From positions 5,330-69,329 of the forward strand of contig CAKQIY010000010.1 of assembly GCA_934247115.1 (NCBI GenBank): a stretch of 64,000 nt of DNA. The letters run 5' to 3'. The position numbers and the translations under genes were made by a program. Each line of letters opens with the position of its first letter. Position 1 is the first letter of the stretch. Below the pieces are notes generated by a model. That model had not been told where the DNA came from. It did no database searches and worked only from the letters and a program-made list of their open reading frames with translations. Positions 16,045 through 24,695 of this stretch are shown here, one piece after another. The stretch is from an uncultured Coprococcus sp. Lineage in GTDB: Bacteria > Bacillota > Clostridia > Lachnospirales > Lachnospiraceae.

Positions 16045-16797
16045 TCAGCTTTTACCATCGAGCATTTTCAGAAGGCTACGAGGCGTGATGCCTGTATACC
16101 ATCTGAACTCCCTCTGGAAATGTGCCTGATCAGAATATCCCATGTCATCCATACAATCTGTAACGTGACCACCCGGATGCTCAAGCATTCTTCTGACAGT
16201 CTCCCTGATCCTCACGATACGGGCAAATCTCTTGGGACCCATCCCCAGTTCCTCCACGAACCTTCTATGCACGTGTCTCACTGTACACCCCATATCCGCC
16301 GCCAGCTCAGTTACACTCACCTTGCCATTTGTAGTATATATGGTGTCTGCCTGCTTCATAACGCCAGCATCTGTCATGACTGCATTCTTCCACAAAGGCT
16401 CACAAGACTCTACATAACCTATAATTATATCCATTGCAGCTTTCAGCGAATCTCCGGAATTTTGGTCCGCACAGCCCATATCATCCGTCAGCAATCTTCC
16501 AAACGGCTTTATATCGCACACATCCAGCGCTTTCCTGTTGAAGCATGAGTCCATCTCCACTGATATAAAGCTGCAGCTTCCATCAATATCAACCGGAGTA
16601 TCGAGATCCCCCAGACACACCTCTCTTATATGTCCATCCATACATACCAGGCATATACCCACATTTTCCTGGGGCACAAGTCTTATCCCATCCATACTGT
16701 ACCCCGCCCTCACATATACAGACCGGTCATTCTTTTCTACAAAATGTGTATATATCTCATTACAAAAATTAACATTCAATAAAATCTGACTATTCAT
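16045..16797 (-). CDS. AraC-family transcriptional regulator
   Basis: About 250 residues. The C-terminal 100 hold two helix-turn-helix motifs: VSVTELAADMGCTVRHVHRRFVEELG and the second ending in CMDDMGYSDQAHFQREFRWYTGITP, the classic AraC/XylS signature. The N-terminal 150 residues form an effector-binding domain I cannot assign. I prefer the ATG at 16795-16797 because GGAG lies 9 bases upstream; an ATG at 16831-16833 adds 12 residues but has no ribosome binding site. Lying between the PII gene and amt, it may act on the nitrogen genes; that is inference from position. Confidence 0.85.
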   Translation of the reverse strand: MNSQILLNVNFCNEIYTHFVEKNDRSVYVRAGYSMDGIRLVPQENVGICLVCMDGHIREVCLGDLDTPVDIDGSCSFISVEMDSCFNRKALDVCDIKPFGRLLTDDMGCADQNSGDSLKAAMDIIIGYVESCEPLWKNAVMTDAGVMKQADTIYTTNGKVSVTELAADMGCTVRHVHRRFVEELGMGPKRFARIVRIRETVRRMLEHPGGHVTDCMDDMGYSDQAHFQREFRWYTGITPRSLLKMLDGKS

Positions 16798-16947
16798 AAG
16801 CAACATCTCCATAATTTTATTTATCTTTGCCATATCTTTGCTTTATTATATTAAGTCAGCACAAAATATAATAAGGTTTATCGCTCCATGTCCGATTTAT
16901 TCAATATTTTACCATATCTCAATACTATACTCAACCCAAGTTAGTAA

Positions 16948-16976
16948 TTGAGGTGTGGCACTGAGATACTTATTAT
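16948..16976 (+). promoter_or_regulatory. Predicted amt promoter
   Basis: TTGAGG, a 17-base spacer and TATTAT. The -10 lies inside a perfect 9-base inverted repeat CACTGAGAT/ATCTCAGTG (16959-16967 and 16984-16992), which could be an operator covering the promoter. Confidence 0.6.
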
Positions 16977-17017
16977 CAGTCATATCTCAGTGACGTACGA
17001 TCAGATATAATGTGCAC

Positions 17018-17067
17018 AAAGATGTGTTTTGTCAGGTTCAGACCTGGCGGGACGCATCTTTTTTTAT
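17018..17067 (+). terminator. Leader terminator (attenuator) upstream of amt
   Basis: A stem of about 20 pairs including several G-U, from AAAGATG to CATCTTT with loop TCAG, followed by seven T. It lies between the amt promoter and the amt start, where no upstream plus-strand gene needs terminating. A flanking inverted repeat GATCAGATATA (16999-17009) and TATATCTGATC (17065-17075) brackets it. This arrangement suggests that amt is controlled by transcription attenuation. The sensing element (protein, ligand or ANTAR-type antiterminator) is not identifiable from the sequence. Confidence 0.75.
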
Positions 17068-17113
17068 ATCTGATCACTTCCACAACTACAATGTATTAAA
17101 AGGAGGAATGATT

Positions 17114-18379
17114 ATGGAAGACGTAAGCACAATTGTATTTGGAGTTTGGTTCCTCGTTGGAGCCGCACTGGTATTCTGGATGCAGGCCGGATTTGCAATG
17201 GTTGAAGCCGGTTTCACAAGAGCAAAGAATGCTGGAAATATTATAATGAAAAACCTCATGGATTTCTGTCTCGGTACAGTTTCATTCATGATCCTCGGTT
17301 CATCGCTTCTCATCGGAAGCAGTGACTGGGCACTTGGAGGGTTCATCGGAAAGCCATCCCTTGATCTGTTCCTTCACTTTGACAACTATGACTGGTCAAG
17401 CTTCGTATTCAACCTTGTGTTCTGTGCAACAGCAGCAACCATCGTATCCGGAGCCATGGCAGAGAGAACAAAGTTCTCTGCATACTGCATATACTCAGCT
17501 ATCATCTCACTGCTGATATATCCTATTGAAGCTCATTGGATCTGGAATCCAGGCGGCTGGCTTGTAAAGCTTGGCTTCCACGATTTCGCCGGTTCATGTG
17601 CCATCCACATGGTAGGTGGTATATCAGCCCTGATAGGAGCAGCATTACTTGGACCTCGTATTGGAAAGTTCAAGAAGGATGAGACAGGTAAGGTAGTAAA
17701 GGTTCACACATTCCCTGGTCATAACCTTCCACTCGGCGCACTCGGTGTATTCATCCTGTGGTTCGGCTGGTATGGATTCAACGGTGCAGCAGCTACATCT
17801 GTTGAGCAGTTAGGTTCTATCTTCCTTACAACTACTATCGCACCTGCACTTGCAACAGTTTCATGTATGATATTTACATGGCTCAAATATGGCAAGCCTG
17901 ATGTGTCAATGTGTCTCAACGCTTCACTTGCAGGTCTTGTAGCTATCACAGCACCTTGTGATACAGTTGATGCCTTCGGCGCAGCTATCATAGGTATCGT
18001 TGCCGGACTTCTCGTAGTATTCGGCGTATGGCTCTGTGACCACGCATTACATGTTGATGATCCTGTTGGTGCTATAGCTGTACATGGTGTAAATGGTATC
18101 TGGGGAACTCTTGCTGTTGGTCTTTTCTCTACAACTTCTGTTCCTGGAAACGATACATTAAACGGTCTGTTCTATGGCGGTGGAATACATCCACTCCTCA
18201 TACAGTTACTCGGATTTGCAGCAGTTGCAGCATGGACAGCAGTTACGATCACCATCGTATTCCTGATCATCAAGAAAACTATCGGTCTTCGAGTATCTGA
18301 GGAGGAAGAGATCAAGGGTCTTGATCCTACAGAGCATGGTCTTCCTACAGCATACGCTGATTTCCTGACAACCAAGTAA
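17114..18379 (+). CDS. amt: Ammonium transporter (Amt family)
   Basis: 421 residues with about 11 membrane helices. Family landmarks: MQAGFAMVEAGFTRAKNAGNIIMKNLMDF in the first helices (cited in parts: MQAGFAMVEAG and AKNAGNIIMKN), FCATAATIVSGAMAERTKF, IHMVGGISALIGAALLGPR with the first pore His, and DDPVGAIAVHGVNGIWGTLAVG with the second pore His. It conducts NH4+/NH3 into the cell under nitrogen limitation, and PII is its usual regulator. The ATG at 17114 lies 7 bases after AGGAGG. A longer frame upstream reads through the attenuator and is not translated. A 3' bidirectional terminator follows. Confidence 0.95.
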   Translation: MEDVSTIVFGVWFLVGAALVFWMQAGFAMVEAGFTRAKNAGNIIMKNLMDFCLGTVSFMILGSSLLIGSSDWALGGFIGKPSLDLFLHFDNYDWSSFVFNLVFCATAATIVSGAMAERTKFSAYCIYSAIISLLIYPIEAHWIWNPGGWLVKLGFHDFAGSCAIHMVGGISALIGAALLGPRIGKFKKDETGKVVKVHTFPGHNLPLGALGVFILWFGWYGFNGAAATSVEQLGSIFLTTTIAPALATVSCMIFTWLKYGKPDVSMCLNASLAGLVAITAPCDTVDAFGAAIIGIVAGLLVVFGVWLCDHALHVDDPVGAIAVHGVNGIWGTLAVGLFSTTSVPGNDTLNGLFYGGGIHPLLIQLLGFAAVAAWTAVTITIVFLIIKKTIGLRVSEEEEIKGLDPTEHGLPTAYADFLTTK

Positions 18380-18413
18380 TCCAATAATATATATTATTAT
18401 TCACAATAAGAAT

Positions 18414-18455
18414 AAAAGCCTGTGATATGACTAACAATTCATATCACAGGCTTTT
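18414..18455. terminator. Bidirectional terminator after amt
   Basis: AAAAGCCTGTGATATGA pairs with TCATATCACAGGCTTTT, an uninterrupted 17-pair stem with A-run and T-run on the two sides. It separates amt from the convergent hydrolase. Confidence 0.92.
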
Positions 18456-18492
18456 TAATATATGCACATAAACAGCATGCTCTAATTACGAT

Positions 18493-19251
18493 TTATACTC
18501 TGCCAGGCTGCATGCTCTTCTTCATGTAGTCCTTCAATATATCGCTGTACTCTTCCTGATGCTTAAACATATATCCACAATGGCCATAACCCTTTCTGAT
18601 CGTTATCGTCGCCTCTGGATAGTATTTCTGTATCAGCTTTCGGCACACAATGTGTGAATCCCTACTGCCAAACTCAAAAAACAATCTTCTCTGCATATCT
18701 GCAGGCAGCATGCTCTGCTCGTATTTGAAGCTGTTGCATGTATGCACCATACATGCAAGTGCTTTCTTGTCTGTCCTGCTCATGGAATCAGAAAGCTTTT
18801 TCATCACATCAGAATCAATATACGCCGCAGAATACATCTTTGATGCAGTTTCCGGGTGCTTCTGCATACCTCCCATCATGCCGCGGAACATCCATTCAAC
18901 GCCCTTCATTCTCGTCAGTGCAGCCCCTTCAAGCACTGAACATTTAACATTGAGCCACGGGCTGTCAGTCATCAGATACATGGCCACAACGCACCCCATC
19001 GATGCAGAGAACATAAGCTCCAGGCTCTTTATATCGTGATCTGCAAGCCATTTGCCGATCTGTACAGCGTCCTGCTCCGCACCCTCAAAACTTCCCATAT
19101 CGCTGCCATGCCCGGTCAGATCCGGAGCTATTATATGATACTCTCCTCGCATTTTCTCTACATATGGAAGCATCATCTCGTGACACATCCACATTCCATG
19201 TATAAGCAATATATGCGGATTCTTCCTGTCTCCATACTCGTGTATTGTCAT
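18493..19251 (-). CDS. Alpha/beta hydrolase
   Basis: 252 residues of the alpha/beta-hydrolase fold. LLIHGMWMCHE gives the oxyanion-hole region, and APDLTGHGSDMG is the following conserved turn. The nucleophile elbow appears as FSASMGCVVAM (G-x-S-x-G relaxed to S-A-S-M-G). The acid is probably Asp in FGSRDSHIV and the His is in KGYGHCGYMF. No signal peptide, so cytosolic. The substrate cannot be inferred; similar proteins range from esterases to C-C hydrolases. GGAGG lies upstream of the ATG; the gene appears to stand alone. Confidence 0.85.
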   Translation of the reverse strand: MTIHEYGDRKNPHILLIHGMWMCHEMMLPYVEKMRGEYHIIAPDLTGHGSDMGSFEGAEQDAVQIGKWLADHDIKSLELMFSASMGCVVAMYLMTDSPWLNVKCSVLEGAALTRMKGVEWMFRGMMGGMQKHPETASKMYSAAYIDSDVMKKLSDSMSRTDKKALACMVHTCNSFKYEQSMLPADMQRRLFFEFGSRDSHIVCRKLIQKYYPEATITIRKGYGHCGYMFKHQEEYSDILKDYMKKSMQPGRV

Positions 19252-19344
19252 CTCTTACCTCCTGTAAAAGCATCAGTTAGGCCACGCTAACTAATGACAT
19301 ATTATCACAGAAAGAGCATTATATACAGCACAATATTGCACAAA

Positions 19345-19377
19345 TAAAAAAAGATCCCAGTCGTTACGACCGGGATC
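19345..19377 (-). terminator. Terminator of the Ala/Lys-rich protein gene
   Basis: Minus-strand stem GATCCCGGTCG/CGACTGGGATC with a TAA loop followed by seven T. Confidence 0.9.
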
Positions 19378-19401
19378 CGTCTCAAAACAAACATCTATAG
19401 A

Positions 19402-19887
19402 TTAAAGACTGTAAGAACCTGATTCTCCATCAGCTGTATAATATACCATGCCTGTTTCTGGCTGGTAGTATACGTTCAATTCCTTAACTGTCTTATTGCC
19501 AATAACTTCCTTTACCTTAGCAACGATTGCTGCCATCTCTATCTGACCGCCAGCGAACTCAACAAATACCTTCTCTGTTGTCTTAGCTGGAGCTGCCTTC
19601 TTTGCTGGTGCCTTCTTTGCTGGTGCCTTCTTTGCTGGTGCTGCTGCCTTTGGCTCTTCCTTCTTAGCTGGAGCTGCTTTCTTTGCAGGTGCTGCCTTTA
19701 CCTCAGCTGCTGCCTTTGGCTCTTCCTTAACTGGAGCTGCCTTCTTTGCTGGTGCTGCCTTTGGCTCTGTAGCTGCTGTCTTCTTTGCAGCTTCCTCTTT
19801 CTTAACTGCCTCAACCTTAGCAAGTGCTGCTGCAGGTGTTGCCTTTGTTACCTTCTTTGTCTCATCTGCCTTCTTTGCTGTAGCCAT
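19402..19887 (-). CDS. Ala/Lys/Pro-rich histone-H1-like protein with small C-terminal domain
   Basis: 161 residues. The first 110 are low complexity, built from repeats such as PAKKAAPAKKEEPKAAAPAK and APAKKAPAKKA, much like the tails of histone H1 and bacterial Hc1/AlgP proteins. The last 55 residues (VFVEFAGGQIEMAAIVAKV, then LNVYYQPETGMVYYTADGESG) form a compact domain found with such tails in Lachnospiraceae (I believe DUF6465). The tail is strongly basic and probably binds nucleic acid. A nucleoid role is inference. It has its own promoter (19914-19942) and terminator, so it is a well-isolated unit, probably abundant. Confidence 0.85.
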   Translation of the reverse strand: MATAKKADETKKVTKATPAAALAKVEAVKKEEAAKKTAATEPKAAPAKKAAPVKEEPKAAAEVKAAPAKKAAPAKKEEPKAAAPAKKAPAKKAPAKKAAPAKTTEKVFVEFAGGQIEMAAIVAKVKEVIGNKTVKELNVYYQPETGMVYYTADGESGSYSL

Positions 19888-19913
19888 GATTCTTTCCTCC
19901 CAATTAAAAAGTA

Positions 19914-19942
19914 TCTATATAATCTTATGTGTTCATTTTCAA
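19914..19942 (-). promoter_or_regulatory. Predicted promoter of the histone-like gene
   Basis: Minus-strand TTGAAA, 17-base spacer, TATAGA, about 30 bases before the ATG, which has GGGAGG upstream. Confidence 0.55.
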
Positions 19943-20054
19943 GCTAGGTTGATATTACTCCATTTTTTATATTTTTTCAATATAACCAAATTCTTTTCTC
20001 CCTTTTGTATCGTTTTAGGAATTGATTTGCGCCAAATGCCAACACTTTATACAA

Positions 20055-20094
20055 AAAGGCGATCACAGATTGTTGTAAATCCGTGATCGCCTTT
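20055..20094 (-). terminator. Terminator after murF
   Basis: Minus-strand AAAGGCGATCACGGATT pairs with AATCTGTGATCGCCTTT (one mismatch), with a T-run after it, 24 bases past the murF stop. Confidence 0.9.
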
Positions 20095-20117
20095 GGTATT
20101 TTGCACAAATACGCGTA

Positions 20118-21485
20118 CTAATTCGTGAGAATATTAACCACTTCACTCAATTTCATGCCATTCGAAGCCTTCAAAAGTACTATATCCTCAGGTTTCATGA
20201 GAGCCATAAGATATATAGCAATCTCTTCTGTATCAGTAAATGACACTGTCTTGGCATATTTTGTATCACAGGCATCGAGAGCCTCCTTAATCTTCTGGGC
20301 ATGCTCTCCGATAACTATAACCTCATCTATCTTCTTATCCCTGAGGTATTCTCCTACCTCGTAATGATACTCATCGCTTTTCTCTCCGAGTTCAAGCATA
20401 TCACCCAACACTAAATACTTTCTGCCCTCACACTTCATGTCACAGAGTACATCAGTGCTGGCCTTCATGGAATCAGGGCTTGCATTGTATGTATCATCTA
20501 TGATGGTATATTTGCCAGGAAGCTTTATAACCTTCTGTCTGAGGCCTCTGAAATTCTCAAATGCCTTTGATGACTTCTCATATGGAACCCCAAGCTGATG
20601 TGACACAGCCATGGCCACCAGTGAATTACGCACATTGTGCAGCCCCATAACGCCAACCTTGACAGTTACGACATCATCGCCATGCACCATATCGTATACA
20701 GAATAACCATCCTCCATACGTATATTCGTCGCCCTGAAGTCCATACCTTCACCACATCCATATGTATACACCTTGCATGGTATCTCGTCCTTGACAGCAT
20801 ACAGCATAGGATCATCACCATTGATATACAGGGTTCCATTCTCACCCATCCCCTTAATGATGCTGAGCTTCTCCTTGCGGGTGTTTTCCAGTGACCCCAT
20901 ATATTCTATATGTGCCACTCCTATCGTCGTTATAACACATATATCCGGCTGGGCAATATCAGTGAGAATATCCATCTCTCCAGGCTCACCGATTCCAAGT
21001 TCGAGAACAGCCGCATCGTATTCATCTGTCATTCTTGATACTGTTATAGGCTCACCATATACTGAATTGTAATTACCCTCTGTATGGAAGCACTTCATTC
21101 CTGCGCTGACTGCCGCTGTGATCATCTCTCTTGTTGTAGTCTTGCCCACACTTCCTGTGACTGCCACAACCGGCATATCATATCTGTTCCTGATGTACTT
21201 TCCAATGGCCTGCAGTGCCTTGACGGTGTCATCCACCCTGATATAAGCTTTGTCCGATACCACCACATTGTCATGCTCTGATGTAAGTGTGGCTGCAGCC
21301 ATCTGAAGTGCCGACTCTATAAATCTATGGCCATCTGTTCTTGAACCAATGATCGGTACAAACAGATCGCCCTCCTTAGCTTCCTTTGAGTTGATACAGA
21401 TATCTGTGAGCACGGTGTTCTCATCTCCACATAGCAGAACTCCACCGGTTGCTTCCAGTATATTCTTTACAGTTATATCTACCAT
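20118..21485 (-). CDS. murF: UDP-MurNAc-tripeptide:D-Ala-D-Ala ligase
   Basis: 455 residues. Last cytoplasmic amino-acid ligase of peptidoglycan synthesis, adding D-Ala-D-Ala to UDP-MurNAc-tripeptide with ATP. The N-terminal domain has GDLFVPIIGSRTDGHRFI, the ATP loop is VAVTGSVGKTTTREMI near residue 110, then NYNSVYGEPITV, LELGIGEPGEMD, and the C-terminal ligase signature IDDTYNASPDSMKAST near 310. Normal length. It lies 93 bases after the helicase gene on the same strand and ends in a terminator, so it may close the long minus-strand run starting near 27 kb. Confidence 0.95.
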   Translation of the reverse strand: MVDITVKNILEATGGVLLCGDENTVLTDICINSKEAKEGDLFVPIIGSRTDGHRFIESALQMAAATLTSEHDNVVVSDKAYIRVDDTVKALQAIGKYIRNRYDMPVVAVTGSVGKTTTREMITAAVSAGMKCFHTEGNYNSVYGEPITVSRMTDEYDAAVLELGIGEPGEMDILTDIAQPDICVITTIGVAHIEYMGSLENTRKEKLSIIKGMGENGTLYINGDDPMLYAVKDEIPCKVYTYGCGEGMDFRATNIRMEDGYSVYDMVHGDDVVTVKVGVMGLHNVRNSLVAMAVSHQLGVPYEKSSKAFENFRGLRQKVIKLPGKYTIIDDTYNASPDSMKASTDVLCDMKCEGRKYLVLGDMLELGEKSDEYHYEVGEYLRDKKIDEVIVIGEHAQKIKEALDACDTKYAKTVSFTDTEEIAIYLMALMKPEDIVLLKASNGMKLSEVVNILTN

Positions 21486-21578
21486 GGTTATCCCCTTTTA
21501 TATTTAATAGAGCCGCCGTCTTACACAGCTTCTCCTCACGATACTGCTCATTATAGCACTGTCTATTGCTTTTGTACA

Positions 21579-24131
21579 TTAATTCTCTTTACTTTTAGAA
21601 TCCCAGAATTCATCAAGCTGTTCACGTACATTTGAGTGGCTGCAAATGCTGTAATCATCCCACTCCACAGGAAACAGACCACTATATCTATGCGTTGCAA
21701 ATCTGTCATCCAGCAGAAGTATCACACCCTGGTCGGTCTCTGTCCTTATGACTCTGCCAGCCGCCTGAAGCACTTTATTCACACCGGGATACTGATACGA
21801 ATACTTAAATCCATCACTGTCCAACCAGCTGCCTGAAGCACCATCGCGGCTGTCAAAATAATCCATCATGAGCTTTCTCTCCGTGCACACCTGCGGAAGC
21901 CCCGGGCCGACCACCACCGCTCCTATGAGACGGTTTCCGGTCAGGTCTATCCCCTCTGAGAATATTCCACCCATTATGCACATAGCCAGCACATTGTCAT
22001 CTGATTCAAACGCTTCAAGAAACGACTCTCTGTCTGCCTCAGTCATGTATGGAGTCTGGGATATAACTCTGACATCATATGCAAATGTTTCCTCACCCAC
22101 TAGTCCAACAACCTTTTCCAGCATGGCATAAGACGGAAAGAACACCATATAGTTGCCTGGCTTTGAATCTACCACGTTCTTTATATAATCAGATATCTTC
22201 CCATACTGCTCATCATTCCGCCTGGTGTATCTTGTGGTCACGTCATTGGCAATAAGTATTCTTCTGTTCTCCTTAGGAAACGGGGACCTGATATATATTG
22301 CCTGATCCTCCGGGCTGTCCGACAGCATCTCCATATAGTATCTCACAGGGAGTATAGTGGCAGAAAAGAACACCGTAGCAAGGCCCTTGTCAAGGCAGTT
22401 TCCTATATTGGCAGACGGCTTTACACAATACAGCTTTACCATAAACCGACCGTCTGCAAGGATCTCATCATATATGACATAATTCTCATCCACCAGCTCC
22501 GCAATGTTCAGAAATGATGTCAGATTAAAGTAGAATTCAAGCACACGACTGCGCTCCGGGAACTGTCTGTGTTCCTCAAGGAATGCCTCCATGGCATCGT
22601 GCAATCCCAGCAGCTTGAGGTGCAGACCGGCTATACTGCCTAGCACTCCGTATCCATCACCTGGAACAACCTTCTTGAGCTCCAGGAGCTCCCTATTACA
22701 TTTTCCCAGATACCTGGAAAGCCTTCCTCCATACTGGGATGTCAACTTTTTTAATTCTAGAAAATCCTCCTTGATAATCTGTGCACTATACATGGATGAT
22801 GCCCTGTCCACCAGATTGTGCGCTTCATCAACAAGGAACACGTAATTTCCTGGAGCAGCACCTTCCCCGGCAAAAAAACGCTTGAGACTGGCCCTGGGAT
22901 CGAACACATAATTATAATCGCACACAACAGCATCCGCAAGCAGAGTTGCATCAAGACTGAGCTCAAACGGACATACACTGTATCTCGCTGCATACCCAAG
23001 CACAGTTTCTCTGTCTATCACCGCTTCATGTGATACCAGGTCATACAAAGCCTCATTCACCCTGTCATAATGCCCTCTGGCATACGGACAGACTGATGGA
23101 TTACAGTCCATATCATCCTGGATACATATCTTCTCCTTGGCGGTCAATATAACTGTACTGAACACCAGCCCCCTGTCCATAAGCAGTTCCACTGCTCCCC
23201 TCGCAACTGTATGGGCGATGGTTTTTGCAGTAAGATAAAACATCTTTGTCACTGTCCCCTGAACAAACGATTTAACAGCAGGATAGATTGCAGCCATTGT
23301 TTTACCTATTCCTGTGGGAGCCTGTACATACAGATGCTTTTTCTGTTCTATAGCCCTGTATACATACAGAGCCATCTCCTTCTGTCCCTTTCTGTACTCA
23401 AATGGGAATTCCATATCCTCTATCGAGCGGTCCCTGCTCAAGCGGTGCGTCTCAATCAATTCCAGCCACCTTGACAACTCATATATCATATGGTCAAACC
23501 ATTCCTGAAGATATTCTAACTCATAGCCTCTCCTGAAGAATTTCTCCTTTTCGCTATCCAGATTGACATAACTCACTCTTACGTCTATCTTGTCATGATG
23601 ATTCTGCACAGCATAAATATAGGCATAACACATGGCCTGTGCCACATGAACACGCTGCGGAGCCTCCATATCGTCAAGATTCCTGTAGATGCCTTTTATC
23701 TCATCTATCATTACGTCTCCCTCACGGAAATCCACATCGTATCCCTCAGCCATATCACGTACATGCCCGTCACAGCTATCTGCTCCAGTATCATTTGTTC
23801 CCTGCATTACAGCTGACTCCGAGCTCACATGACGGTCTATATCAGCTTTTTCCTGTCTGGATTCTTCTTCGTCTATATTCTCTTTTCCACGTATGTCTAT
23901 GACCCCATCTGCCCGGCCTTCAACAGTAATAATATGTCCGCCACACTCCGCAGTGTACCTGAGTGGTACCTCAGAATTATAATAAGACCCTGCCCTTTTC
24001 TGAAGCTTTCTATGGATACGATTTCCCGCATTCATCGCCTCTCTGGACAGAGTCCCACTACTGCTATCACTTATATCTCCGCTGCGGAATATGAATTCCA
24101 CCAGGCTTCTAACTGATATTTTTATATTCAT
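21579..24131 (-). CDS. Rad3/XPD-type DNA helicase with N-terminal RecB-like nuclease domain
   Basis: 850 residues. The helicase core starts at about 255: Walker A QAPTGIGKTMAAIYPA, the four iron-sulfur Cys in the CIQDDMDCNPSVCPY and YSVCPFELS segments, Walker B FLVDEAHNLVDRA, and the C-terminal motifs NYMVFFPSYAMLEKVV, GGIFSEGIDLTG and QAAGRVIRTETDQG. This is the DinG/XPD class, 5'-3' polarity. The first 185 residues look like a PD-(D/E)XK nuclease: GNRIHRKLQ, VEGRADGVIDI and VMIDEIKGIYR with a possible D...ExK site. The combination occurs in Firmicutes helicases of unclear role in DNA repair. It follows the DJ-1 gene by 18 bases. Confidence 0.9.
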   Translation of the reverse strand: MNIKISVRSLVEFIFRSGDISDSSSGTLSREAMNAGNRIHRKLQKRAGSYYNSEVPLRYTAECGGHIITVEGRADGVIDIRGKENIDEEESRQEKADIDRHVSSESAVMQGTNDTGADSCDGHVRDMAEGYDVDFREGDVMIDEIKGIYRNLDDMEAPQRVHVAQAMCYAYIYAVQNHHDKIDVRVSYVNLDSEKEKFFRRGYELEYLQEWFDHMIYELSRWLELIETHRLSRDRSIEDMEFPFEYRKGQKEMALYVYRAIEQKKHLYVQAPTGIGKTMAAIYPAVKSFVQGTVTKMFYLTAKTIAHTVARGAVELLMDRGLVFSTVILTAKEKICIQDDMDCNPSVCPYARGHYDRVNEALYDLVSHEAVIDRETVLGYAARYSVCPFELSLDATLLADAVVCDYNYVFDPRASLKRFFAGEGAAPGNYVFLVDEAHNLVDRASSMYSAQIIKEDFLELKKLTSQYGGRLSRYLGKCNRELLELKKVVPGDGYGVLGSIAGLHLKLLGLHDAMEAFLEEHRQFPERSRVLEFYFNLTSFLNIAELVDENYVIYDEILADGRFMVKLYCVKPSANIGNCLDKGLATVFFSATILPVRYYMEMLSDSPEDQAIYIRSPFPKENRRILIANDVTTRYTRRNDEQYGKISDYIKNVVDSKPGNYMVFFPSYAMLEKVVGLVGEETFAYDVRVISQTPYMTEADRESFLEAFESDDNVLAMCIMGGIFSEGIDLTGNRLIGAVVVGPGLPQVCTERKLMMDYFDSRDGASGSWLDSDGFKYSYQYPGVNKVLQAAGRVIRTETDQGVILLLDDRFATHRYSGLFPVEWDDYSICSHSNVREQLDEFWDSKSKEN

Positions 24132-24149
24132 TTCAAGTCCTTGTACAGA

Positions 24150-24695
24150 TTATCTTTTATATACTATCTTTTCTGCAAGTTCATCTGCCGCAGCCTTGTC
24201 GATAAGCACCTCAACCAGTCGGAGTCCGAACTCTATAGCAGTTCCCACACCGCGGCTTGTTATCACATTGCCATCAACGACTACCATATCAGTGCTGTGT
24301 TCCTTAGCCATAAGCTGTCCTTCACACCCCGGATAGCATGTAGCTTTTCTATCCTCAAGCACCCCAAATGCTCCAAGTGCTGTAGGTCCGGCACATATAG
24401 CTGCAACATATGCATCTCTGTCGTTCTGCGACCTGACCAGTGCCTCAACCTTTGGATTGGCCTTGAGGTTCGGAACCCCTGGAATTCCTCCAGGAAGTAT
24501 CACAAGATCACACTGATCCTTCACATCAGACAATCTCTCATCCATATGCACGCTAATGCCGTGGGCGCCTGTCACAGACTCCTCGTCATCTGCAGCAACC
24601 ATAACACAATCTATGCCAGCTCTTCTGAGTATATCCACCACTGTAAGTGCTTCCACCTCTTCATAACCGGTTGCAAATAACATTCTTGCCTTCAT
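24150..24695 (-). CDS. DJ-1/PfpI family protein
   Basis: 181 residues, the usual DJ-1 size. The conserved elbow Cys is in AAICAGPTALGAFGVL near residue 104, with the acidic partner in FATGYEEVEALTVVDILRRAG (cited as GYEEVEAL) near 17. VILPGGIPGVPNL and GCEGQLMAKEH are also typical. Members act as deglycases, chaperones or oxidative-stress sensors (the YajL/ThiJ group); the specific activity is unknown. The start overlaps the CYTH gene stop by 4 bases, so the two are translationally coupled. Confidence 0.9.
   Translation of the reverse strand: MKARMLFATGYEEVEALTVVDILRRAGIDCVMVAADDEESVTGAHGISVHMDERLSDVKDQCDLVILPGGIPGVPNLKANPKVEALVRSQNDRDAYVAAICAGPTALGAFGVLEDRKATCYPGCEGQLMAKEHSTDMVVVDGNVITSRGVGTAIEFGLRLVEVLIDKAAADELAEKIVYKR

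Noticed and set aside
17012..17113. In-frame extension upstream of the ammonium transporter
   Set aside because: It crosses the leader terminator and has no ribosome binding site, while the ATG at 17114 has AGGAGG at the right distance.
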